This document shows, piece after piece, positions 15,584 to 22,951 of a stretch of DNA of 64,000 bases (position 1 is its first letter; each line of letters begins with the position of its first letter). The translations under genes were made by a program, and so were the position numbers. Source of the DNA: Butyrivibrio proteoclasticus P6B7 (GTDB taxonomy: Bacteria; Bacillota; Clostridia; Lachnospirales; Lachnospiraceae); NCBI RefSeq assembly GCF_000622085.1, contig NZ_JHWL01000002.1, positions 62,001-126,000 of the forward strand, read 5' to 3'. The notes below the pieces were generated by a model. The model was not told where the DNA came from. It did not search any database and saw only the letters and a program-made list of their open reading frames with translations.

Positions 15584-16540
15584 ATGGCAAAGATAGATAG
15601 CAAAAAGGATGGTAGAAACATTCGAAAAAAACCATTAGGACTGAGAATTTGGAATGCAAGAGGTTATTACCTTATGTTTCTTCCTGTTTTCATATTTGTC
15701 CTTATATTTTATTACTGGCCAATGCTTGGTGTAAAATTTGCTTTTTATGATTACAAGCCGGTTGGAGTTCCAAAGTACATTGGAACAGCTAATTTTGAAA
15801 AGATGTTTACTGGACTTGGAGCCAGTGCTTTCTGGACATCATTTGGTAATACACTATTACTTAGTGTAGTCAAGTTACTTATTACAACTTTATCTTCAGT
15901 TATTGTTTCAGTTTTTATTTTTGAAATGGGCAACATGATTGTTAAGAAGACTCTTCAGACAGTCATTTATCTTCCTCATTTCATGTCATGGGCTGTAGTA
16001 GCATCTATTTTTGGAATGCTCCTTTCCCCATCAAATACTGGTCTTGTTAACAACCTTATTTTCAAGGGAGATACCAATAGATTCATCTATTTCCTTGCTG
16101 ATAAGAATTTATGGAGACCTATTTTCTATATCATTAACATATGGAAAGAGACAGGATGGGGCACTATTATTTTCCTTGCAACCTTATCAGGTATCAATCC
16201 TGAGCTTTATGAGGCTGCTGATATTGATGGTGCTAAGAGACTTCAGAAGATCCGCTACGTAACAATTCCAGCTCTTATGAATACGATTATTACAGTGCTG
16301 ATTCTCAACCTTGCCAAGGTTCTTAACATGTTTGAGTCAGTATTTGTTCTTTATAACCCAGCTGTATATGAGAAAGCCGATGTTATTTCTACATATATCT
16401 ATCGTCAGGTATTTGGAAATGCACTTCCAAATTACGGTTATTCCACCGCGGTAGGTCTGTTCAAGTCATTGGTTGGTTGCGGTCTTGTTCTTTTCTGCAA
16501 CTGGCTCAGTAAGAAGACTCGCGGACGCGGCATTATTTAA
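15584..16540 (+). CDS. Sugar ABC transporter permease (LplB/YteP-like)
   Basis: This 318-aa inner subunit has six predicted transmembrane helices, starting with YLMFLPVFIFVLIFYYW. The cytoplasmic EAA loop that contacts the ATPase reads YEAADIDGAKRLQKIRYVTI (about 213-232). The first permease of CUT1-type transporters of this class characteristically has LPVFIFVLIF-YYWPM near its start. It lies 103 bases after the binding protein and 11 bases before the second permease. No ATPase gene is in the operon; LplBC-type systems usually borrow a shared MsmX-like ATPase encoded elsewhere. Confidence 0.93.
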   Translation: MAKIDSKKDGRNIRKKPLGLRIWNARGYYLMFLPVFIFVLIFYYWPMLGVKFAFYDYKPVGVPKYIGTANFEKMFTGLGASAFWTSFGNTLLLSVVKLLITTLSSVIVSVFIFEMGNMIVKKTLQTVIYLPHFMSWAVVASIFGMLLSPSNTGLVNNLIFKGDTNRFIYFLADKNLWRPIFYIINIWKETGWGTIIFLATLSGINPELYEAADIDGAKRLQKIRYVTIPALMNTIITVLILNLAKVLNMFESVFVLYNPAVYEKADVISTYIYRQVFGNALPNYGYSTAVGLFKSLVGCGLVLFCNWLSKKTRGRGII

Positions 16541-16551
16541 GGAGGTTCACC

Positions 16552-17418
16552 ATGGCGAAGAAGATGAATGCGGTTGCGGGCCGCAAGAGAAAACTTGGCG
16601 TTTTCGATATAGTTAACTATTTTGTTTTTATTATACTTGGACTTGTTATCCTTATTCCTATTTGGAAGGTAGTAGTCGACTCACTTAATTCAGTAGGTGT
16701 TTATCAGTTCAGACTTTGGCCAAGAAATTTTACTCTTGATGGATATAAGGTTATTGTTTCTACCAAAGAGCTTTATAGACCTTTCCTTAATTCAGTGATC
16801 ACTACTGTACTTGGATCATTCCTTGGACTTACACTTTCCACACTTGGTGGTTATGTTCTTGTTAAAGAGGAAGTTCCAGGACGAAAGATTTTTGCTTATT
16901 TCCTTCTGTTTACAATGATATTCTCAGGTGGAATGATCCCTGAATACCTTGTAATGAAGAAGATTGGTCTTATTAACAAGATGTGGATCCTTGTATTTAA
17001 GCATGGTATGAATGTTTACAATCTGGTTCTTATGAAGAACTTCTTTGAGAACATTCCTGATTCACTTTTTGAGGCAGCTGAGATCGATGGATGTTCTCCA
17101 ATGGGTATCTTCTTTAAGATCGTGCTTCCTTTGTCTAAGGCTGCTCTTGCATCCATTGGACTTATGTTTGCAGTAACTATCTGGAATGACTATTCAACCG
17201 TTAAGATCTACATTAGTGATCCTGACCAGGTTAACTTCCAGTACAAGCTTTATAATATGACCATGGCTGGTGATACGCCTACCACTGCCTATAATGTTTC
17301 ACAGACTACACTGTTTAACGCAGGTATCGTAGCAGCGATTCTTCCATTCATGGTTCTGTATCCTTTCCTTCAGAAATACTTCGTTCAGGGTGTTAATATT
17401 GGAGCGGTAAAGGAGTAA
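16552..17418 (+). CDS. Sugar ABC transporter permease (LplC/YtcP-like)
   Basis: The 288-aa second permease has six transmembrane helices and the EAA loop FEAAEIDGCSPMGIFFKIVL (about 179-198). The C-terminal segment FVQGVNIGAVKE is characteristic of the LplC group. A strong binding site AAGGAGG precedes the ATG. It completes the membrane part of the transporter. A CCGTCCGGA hairpin follows before the GH43 gene. Confidence 0.94.
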   Translation: MAKKMNAVAGRKRKLGVFDIVNYFVFIILGLVILIPIWKVVVDSLNSVGVYQFRLWPRNFTLDGYKVIVSTKELYRPFLNSVITTVLGSFLGLTLSTLGGYVLVKEEVPGRKIFAYFLLFTMIFSGGMIPEYLVMKKIGLINKMWILVFKHGMNVYNLVLMKNFFENIPDSLFEAAEIDGCSPMGIFFKIVLPLSKAALASIGLMFAVTIWNDYSTVKIYISDPDQVNFQYKLYNMTMAGDTPTTAYNVSQTTLFNAGIVAAILPFMVLYPFLQKYFVQGVNIGAVKE

Positions 17419-17433
17419 TCAATTGTTTTGTAG

Positions 17434-17461
17434 CCGTCCGGAGTATTTATATTCCGGACGG
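17434..17461 (+). terminator. Intercistronic hairpin after the permease genes
   Basis: Perfect 9-bp stem CCGTCCGGA/TCCGGACGG (17434-17442 with 17453-17461). The following sequence TTAATTGTCTT is only weakly T-rich, so it may be a partial terminator or an mRNA-stabilising structure. Confidence 0.55.
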
Positions 17462-17484
17462 TTAATTGTCTTAGGAGTATAATA

Positions 17485-19122
17485 ATGAGATTTTCAGACT
17501 TAGGTAATGGACAATTCAAAAACCCGATTTTATTTGCAGACTATAGTGATCCTGATGTGATAAGGGTTGGAGATACATATTATCTCACTGCATCAAGCTT
17601 TAACTACACACCAGGTCTTCCTATTCTGATTTCCAAGGATCTGGTTAATTGGGAACTTAAGAACTATGCTCTTAAGAATATAAAGGAACAGCGCTTTGAT
17701 ATTCCAAGACATTCAGAGGGAGTGTGGGCTCCTTCCATAAGATTTCATGAGGGAATGTTCTATATATATTATGGAATGCCTGATGAGGGAATCTATGTAG
17801 TAAGGACCACAGATCCCCTTGGTGACTGGGAAGAACCTGTTCGCGTTTTGGAAGCAAAGGGCTTTATTGATCCATGTCCAATTTGGGATGAGGATGGAAG
17901 AACCTATATTATCCATGGTTATGCTAAGAGCCGAATTGGCTTTAAGAGTATTCTTGGTATTTTTGAGATCTCACCTGATAGCCTTAAGGCTATATCTGAG
18001 GATCAGTTTATATTTGATGGCAATGATGAGAGACACCTTGCTATAACCATTGAGGGGCCTAAAGTCTATAAAAGAGATGGATTTTACTATATCCTTGCTC
18101 CTGCAGGAGGTGTTAAGGAAGGATATCAGGTTGCTCTTAGAAGTAAGGATATCTATGGCCCCTATGAGCTTAAGACAGTTTGTGAGTCTGGAGATAGCGT
18201 AATAAATGGACCTCACCAGGGAGGCCTTGTTGATACAAAGTCCGGCCAAGAATGGTTTATTCACTTTCAGGACAGAGGCCTTTATGGCAGAATCTGTCAC
18301 ATGCAAAGGGTAACTTGGGATAGGGGCTGGCCTGTTATTGGGGTTAATCCTGATGATAATGGAATCGGTCATCCCTCAGAAATATATGACAAGCCCGACG
18401 TAGAGGGGGACTTTGAAAAGACAGCTCTTTTTGCATCGGATGAATTTGAGGGCGGCAAGTACAACCTTAACTGGCAGTGGCTTGGTAATCATAAGGAGTC
18501 TTTCTATTCGGCAGTCACGGGACGTGATAACGGTATAAGGCTCTATTGCCTTAATCCATCAGGAGATGAGGAACCGACTCTTTGGAGAAGCAGTAATGTC
18601 CTTACTTTGAAGTTGGTATATCCTGTTTTTGAGACTATAATTAAATGTGACATGTCTGGTCTATGCATTGGAGAGAGGGCTGGAGTGTGCATGACAGGTG
18701 GTCAGTATATCATGGTCTATCTGGAAAAAGAGCAGGATGCAAGAGTTTTCCTTAAGGTAGCCGAATCCTATGGAGAAGATAAGCAGAGGAAGGAAGATAT
18801 TATTTATACTCTGGATGTTACAGATAAGGATCTTTCTGATATTTCTTGTAAGCTTATCTTTGATATTGAAGGCAGGAACTTTGATTCAGAGCTTTTGTAT
18901 TATAAGAACATATGGCCTTTAGAAGGTGAGAAGAATCCTTCACTTAAGGTGAGGGTAACCTTTGGAGATGGGGAAGAGGTAGTTCTTCCTGTAGACTATA
19001 CACCTTCTGATCATACCTGGGTTGGAGCTAAGATTGGTATCTTTGCTCTGGCAACCAGTACAGATCCGGATTACAAGGGAGGTCATGGGGACTTTTTAAG
19101 TGTAACGACTACAGAGCTATAA
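17485..19122 (+). CDS. Cytoplasmic glycoside hydrolase family 43 (xylosidase/arabinofuranosidase)
   Basis: The 545-aa enzyme has the five-bladed propeller of GH43 at residues 1-300. The catalytic residues are in place: base Asp22 (YSDPDVIRV), pKa-modulating Asp129 (GFIDPCPIWDEDG) and acid Glu190 (TIEGPKVYK). Residues from about 315 form a beta-sandwich like the C-terminal domain of GH43 beta-xylosidases. There is no signal peptide, so it works on imported oligosaccharides. It is the first enzyme gene after the transporter and 19 bases before the ankyrin-GH43 gene. Specificity (beta-xylosidase or alpha-L-arabinofuranosidase) cannot be settled here; pectic arabinan side chains fit the galacturonate context. 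Confidence 0.9.
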   Translation: MRFSDLGNGQFKNPILFADYSDPDVIRVGDTYYLTASSFNYTPGLPILISKDLVNWELKNYALKNIKEQRFDIPRHSEGVWAPSIRFHEGMFYIYYGMPDEGIYVVRTTDPLGDWEEPVRVLEAKGFIDPCPIWDEDGRTYIIHGYAKSRIGFKSILGIFEISPDSLKAISEDQFIFDGNDERHLAITIEGPKVYKRDGFYYILAPAGGVKEGYQVALRSKDIYGPYELKTVCESGDSVINGPHQGGLVDTKSGQEWFIHFQDRGLYGRICHMQRVTWDRGWPVIGVNPDDNGIGHPSEIYDKPDVEGDFEKTALFASDEFEGGKYNLNWQWLGNHKESFYSAVTGRDNGIRLYCLNPSGDEEPTLWRSSNVLTLKLVYPVFETIIKCDMSGLCIGERAGVCMTGGQYIMVYLEKEQDARVFLKVAESYGEDKQRKEDIIYTLDVTDKDLSDISCKLIFDIEGRNFDSELLYYKNIWPLEGEKNPSLKVRVTFGDGEEVVLPVDYTPSDHTWVGAKIGIFALATSTDPDYKGGHGDFLSVTTTEL

Positions 19123-19141
19123 GTGTTTTTGGGGGATTAAT

Positions 19142-21094
19142 ATGGATAAGGAACTTGAGAAAGCAATAATAGACGGTAATCTTGACGGGGTAAAAGAGAT
19201 ACTTGTCTATAGTCCTGAAAAGGCAGACAAAGAGGGCTTTTTCCTTGCAGCTAAGCTTGGGAACTTCGATATAGTCAGGTATTATGTGGAGTATTCCAGA
19301 CTTAGCCTTAATGAATATGACGATGATCACAGGAATGCTCTTCATTATGCAGCTCTTTCCGGGAATAAGGAGCTCTTTATATATCTGGTTGATAAATGTG
19401 GAATGGATCCCACAGCCGGTGACAACAATCTTGTGACCAGCTGGGATATTGTTCGTGAACAGTTACATGAAACTGATAATAAAGAGATAGATGGTACAGG
19501 GAATGCTCCTGATTTTGCCGGCATTGAAGAGTACCTTGAAAATAAATATGGTCACAAATACGAGGACTTTTATAAGAATCCCATAAGACGAGGATTCTTT
19601 CCAGATCCTTCAATCTGCAGAGTTGGAAGCGATTATTACATGGTGAATTCTTCATTTATCTTTTTCCCATGTATTCCAATTTCCCATTCTAGAGATCTGA
19701 TTCACTGGGAGATAATAGGCCATGCCATAACTGACCCTAACTGTGCAGGGATTGACGATCTAGAGGGAGGAAGAGGTTATTGGGCTCCTGATATTTCGTA
19801 CTATGAGGGCAAATTCTACATTACTGCGACCCTTAGGTTAAACGATAAACCTCCGGTATATAGGCGTCAGATCATAGTTTCATCTGAGCGCCCCGAGGGT
19901 CCATATTCGGAGCCTGTATATATTGACGAGGACGGTATTGATCCAAGCCTTTTTAACGACGACGATGGCAAAAGATATATGCTTCTAAATAGAGGCGCCA
20001 GAATACTGGAGCTTGATAAGACAGCAACTAAGCAGATTTCCGAGGCAAAGCTTTTGTACTATGGAGATCACAAGAGGGCTCCGGAGGGACCACATCTTTT
20101 TAAGAAGGATGGATATTACTATCTTCTTGAGGCAGAAGGTGGAACTGGAGATGGACACAGAGTTACGGTTTCCAGATCTAAGACTTTGTTTGGTAACTAC
20201 GAGACCTGTCCCTATAACCCTATTATGAGACAGAAGGATGAAGGTGCCATAATCCAGAGATGTGGGCATGGAGATATGGTTGAAACTAACGACGGAAGGT
20301 GGTTTATGGTCTATCTTTGCGGACGCAAGATAGATAATAAATACAGTATGCTTGGAAGAGAGACAGCAATTGACCCTGTAACCTGGACCAGCGATGGATG
20401 GCCAATAGTTAATGACCTAAAGGGACCGTCATATATGCAGGTTAAGCCTTATCCGGACATGGATGGCTCAGAGGATGCAGATGTTCCTAAGGCAAAAGAG
20501 ATACTTCCTTTTGACTATACGACTCCAAGAACCTTTTTTGAGGGCAATATCAATTATTTGGAGGAGGATGGTCACAGAGTTTTTGACATTAGAGGCTGTA
20601 AATATCCTTTAAGCAGCGTTCAGAGTAGGAATATCGTCCTTAGAAGGCAAAGCTCTTTTAAATTCAAATATAGTGTAACGCTGGAGATTCCTGAGCTTTC
20701 TGATGGACAGAACGCCGGAATTACTGGATACTACGATGAGAATACCTTTATATGCTTTGGAATTAAGAACGTGGAGGGCAGCAACTATGTTTATGCTCTG
20801 GAACACTGTGGTGAAGCCCTTAGCGAGAAGGTTTCCAAGGAGCCACTGCCCACTGAGGCAAAAGAGATTTCTTTTACCATGACAACAGACTATCTTCAAA
20901 GAGTACTAAGTTATACAGTTTTTGGAAAAGAAAATACATTTACAAGGCTTTCTGATGTGTATTATCTTTGTGATGAAGGATTAAAAATGGGAAAGAGATT
21001 TACCGGTGCCATGGTGGGAATGTATTGCTATGGTGGGCCTTTGCAGAATGTTGTGGCAAGGTTTACAGATCCTGTTTATGAGGATGTGGGGTAA
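19142..21094 (+). CDS. Ankyrin-repeat/GH43 glycoside hydrolase fusion
   Basis: The 650-aa protein carries about three ankyrin repeats at residues 2-95; the clearest is ALHYAALSGNKELFIYLVD, and a second reads FFLAAKLGNFDIVRYYVE. A linker (95-145) leads into a GH43 catalytic domain with Asp155 (FFPDPSICR), Asp267 (GIDPSLFNDDDG) and Glu315 (APEGPHLFKKDG), then a beta-sandwich domain from about 455. There is no signal peptide, so both parts are cytoplasmic. The single open frame with no stop or shift argues for a true fusion. The ankyrin part may bind another protein, for example the neighbouring GH43 or the transporter; that is inference. It sits between the first GH43 gene and the isomerase gene. 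Confidence 0.88.
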   Translation: MDKELEKAIIDGNLDGVKEILVYSPEKADKEGFFLAAKLGNFDIVRYYVEYSRLSLNEYDDDHRNALHYAALSGNKELFIYLVDKCGMDPTAGDNNLVTSWDIVREQLHETDNKEIDGTGNAPDFAGIEEYLENKYGHKYEDFYKNPIRRGFFPDPSICRVGSDYYMVNSSFIFFPCIPISHSRDLIHWEIIGHAITDPNCAGIDDLEGGRGYWAPDISYYEGKFYITATLRLNDKPPVYRRQIIVSSERPEGPYSEPVYIDEDGIDPSLFNDDDGKRYMLLNRGARILELDKTATKQISEAKLLYYGDHKRAPEGPHLFKKDGYYYLLEAEGGTGDGHRVTVSRSKTLFGNYETCPYNPIMRQKDEGAIIQRCGHGDMVETNDGRWFMVYLCGRKIDNKYSMLGRETAIDPVTWTSDGWPIVNDLKGPSYMQVKPYPDMDGSEDADVPKAKEILPFDYTTPRTFFEGNINYLEEDGHRVFDIRGCKYPLSSVQSRNIVLRRQSSFKFKYSVTLEIPELSDGQNAGITGYYDENTFICFGIKNVEGSNYVYALEHCGEALSEKVSKEPLPTEAKEISFTMTTDYLQRVLSYTVFGKENTFTRLSDVYYLCDEGLKMGKRFTGAMVGMYCYGGPLQNVVARFTDPVYEDVG

Positions 21095-21112
21095 ATCTAA
21101 GAGGGATTACTG

Positions 21113-21958
21113 ATGCAGATAGGAATTAGATTTCATGATACTGTGGAGCTTCCTTTTGAGGAAAGACTTCAGGAAATAAAGAGACAGGGCTTTAGCTGTA
21201 CCCATATCGCTCTTTCTAAGGTTAAGGGCTTTACAGCAGATACAGAGGCGCTGACCCCAGGTTATGCCATGTATATGAGAGATGCCTTTAGAAGAGCAGA
21301 TCTTGATGTGGCTGTTCTTGGATGCTATCTTAATCTGGCAACTCCTGATCAGGCGGCGCTTAAGGCCACTCAGGATAAGTATATGGCTCATATCCGCTTT
21401 GCATCTCTTATGGGAGCAGGCATGGTAGGAACAGAGACTGGGGCTCCTAACGTGGATTACCATTATGACAAGGAGGCCTGCCATTCCAAGGAGGCTTTGG
21501 ATTCTTTCATAACTAATCTTAAGCCTGTAGTTCAGTATGCAGAGAAGATGGGCGTAATTGTAGCTATTGAGCCTGTTTACAGACATATAGTATATGATCC
21601 TAAGAGAGCCAGAGAGGTTCTTGACAGGATTGAGTCACCTAACCTTCAGATAATCTTTGACCCTGTGAATCTTCTTTGGACTGATAACTATGATCGCAGG
21701 GAAGAGGTATTCCAGGAGGCAATTGATCTTCTTGGCAAGGATGTATGCATGCTCCACTTAAAGGGCGGATGCCTTGAGGATAATGCGGTAAAGAGTTTTG
21801 CCTGTGGAATGGGAGACATTGATCTTTCAAGCGTTATCAAGTTCGCCTGCGAGAGAAAGCCCTTTATTCATGCTACTTTGGAGGACACAGTTCCTTCAAA
21901 TGCTGTTGCAGCAAGGGAATATATAGAGGGACTTGAGGCAAAGTACGCTAAAGCCTGA
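21113..21958 (+). CDS. TIM-barrel sugar-phosphate isomerase/epimerase-like protein
   Basis: The 281-aa protein belongs to the xylose isomerase-like/AP-endonuclease-2 superfamily. The usual metal ligands are visible: Glu153 (AIEPVYRH), Asp183 (IIFDPVNLLW), His215 (CMLHLKGG) and Glu257 (HATLEDT). It is the last gene of the transporter/GH43 operon, 18 bases after the fusion gene, so it probably isomerises or epimerises a sugar released from the imported oligosaccharide. The exact substrate is unknown; it is not recognisable as XylA or UxuA. A short TTCCAT/ATGGAA hairpin after the stop lacks a U-tract. Confidence 0.82.
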   Translation: MQIGIRFHDTVELPFEERLQEIKRQGFSCTHIALSKVKGFTADTEALTPGYAMYMRDAFRRADLDVAVLGCYLNLATPDQAALKATQDKYMAHIRFASLMGAGMVGTETGAPNVDYHYDKEACHSKEALDSFITNLKPVVQYAEKMGVIVAIEPVYRHIVYDPKRAREVLDRIESPNLQIIFDPVNLLWTDNYDRREEVFQEAIDLLGKDVCMLHLKGGCLEDNAVKSFACGMGDIDLSSVIKFACERKPFIHATLEDTVPSNAVAAREYIEGLEAKYAKA

Positions 21959-21981
21959 TTCCATCATATGGAAATATAAAC

Positions 21982-22010
21982 TTGAATTTTATCTCCTTAT
22001 TTGATATATT
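21982..22010 (+). promoter_or_regulatory. Promoter of the orphan lipoprotein gene
   Basis: TTGAAT (21982-21987), a 17-base spacer and TATATT (22005-22010) preceded by TGA, giving an extended -10 element. Confidence 0.6.
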
Positions 22011-22036
22011 TGGTAAGTTGTTATTTTTTACCAATT

Positions 22037-22057
22037 TGTTAACATTTTTTGTTAACA
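22037..22057. repeat. Two copies of the palindrome TGTTAACA in the lipoprotein leader
   Basis: TGTTAACA occurs at 22037-22044 and 22050-22057, thirteen bases apart, between the predicted transcription start and the ribosome binding site. It may be an operator or an RNA stem; no known family is recognised. Confidence 0.5.
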
Positions 22058-22079
22058 GTCAAATGAGGAGAATTTTATT

Positions 22080-22835
22080 ATGAAGAAGAAAATCGTAGCA
22101 ATCATGCTTATGGCTTCACTTGCTATTGCTTCAGTAGCATGTGGATCAACAAAGGAAATCGAGCCAGCAACAAACGAGTCAAGTGTAGAAGAGTCAAGTG
22201 TAGAAGAGTCAGTTGAAGAGACAACAGAAGAAGCTGACGAGGCTGATTCAGAGGAAGAAGCAAAAGAAGTATCTGAGGAAGAGGTTGATGATTCTGAGTT
22301 CACATCAGGTGTTATCAACGGTAATGTCTATGAGAACATGTTCTTTGATGTTACATACACAATTCAGGACGATATGAGATTTGCTACTGAGGATGAGCTT
22401 GCTCTTCTTTCAGGCGCTATGTCAGACCTGGTTGATGATGAGGCTACAAAGTCTCAGCTTGATAATGGTCAGACTGTTATCGTTGCTTATGCTTTAAATG
22501 CAGATAACACAAAGACATTCAACGTAACTATGTCTTCACTTAACGTTTTTGGTTCACTTCTTTCTGAGAAGACTCTTGTAGATATGTCTATCGAGCAGGC
22601 TATGCCAACACTTGAGCAGATGTATCAGAACGTTGAGGTTTCAACAGAAGAGATGGAGATCATGGGTGAGACTCACTACGTTGCTAACATGTCTATGGAA
22701 ATGAACGGTGTTCAGCTTTACCAGAGACAGATGTACATCATCAAGGGCAGCTATGTATCAGCTTACACATGCGCTACTACAGACCTTGCAGAACTTGATA
22801 AGCTCTATGAGGGCTTTGCTAAGTACAACGACTAA
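22080..22835 (+). CDS. Orphan lipoprotein with acidic linker
   Basis: The 251-aa protein has a lipoprotein signal peptide (MKKKIVAIMLMASLAIASVAC, lipobox Cys21 written as SVAC), then a Glu/Ser-rich linker (about 25-72) that contains repeated SSVEE units encoded by a tandem 15-bp repeat, then a folded domain of about 175 residues. I do not recognise the domain family. It is anchored on the outer face of the membrane. Codon use is strongly C-ending, like the ribosomal and binding-protein genes, which suggests high expression. It is a single-gene unit with a promoter (21982-22010) and terminator (22865-22896). Confidence 0.8.
   Translation: MKKKIVAIMLMASLAIASVACGSTKEIEPATNESSVEESSVEESVEETTEEADEADSEEEAKEVSEEEVDDSEFTSGVINGNVYENMFFDVTYTIQDDMRFATEDELALLSGAMSDLVDDEATKSQLDNGQTVIVAYALNADNTKTFNVTMSSLNVFGSLLSEKTLVDMSIEQAMPTLEQMYQNVEVSTEEMEIMGETHYVANMSMEMNGVQLYQRQMYIIKGSYVSAYTCATTDLAELDKLYEGFAKYND
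22176..22205 (+). repeat. Tandem 15-bp coding repeat in the lipoprotein linker
   Basis: GAGTCAAGTGTAGAA is repeated twice exactly (22176-22190 and 22191-22205), with a third partial copy. It encodes ESSVE units and lies in frame, so copy-number change would only alter linker length. Confidence 0.7.
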
Positions 22836-22864
22836 TCTGAATATAGATTAAAGATGTAAAATAC

Positions 22865-22896
22865 AAATCCCATGCCAGTTGGCATGGGATTTTTTG
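22865..22896 (+). terminator. Terminator of the orphan lipoprotein gene
   Basis: Stem AAATCCCATGCC/GGCATGGGATTT with an AGTT loop (22865-22876 with 22881-22892), followed by TTTTG. Confidence 0.92.
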
Positions 22897-22951
22897 TTTT
22901 CAGTTTATGTATTTATTTTCGTTAATGATATTATGCGTTTTGTATTATCTT

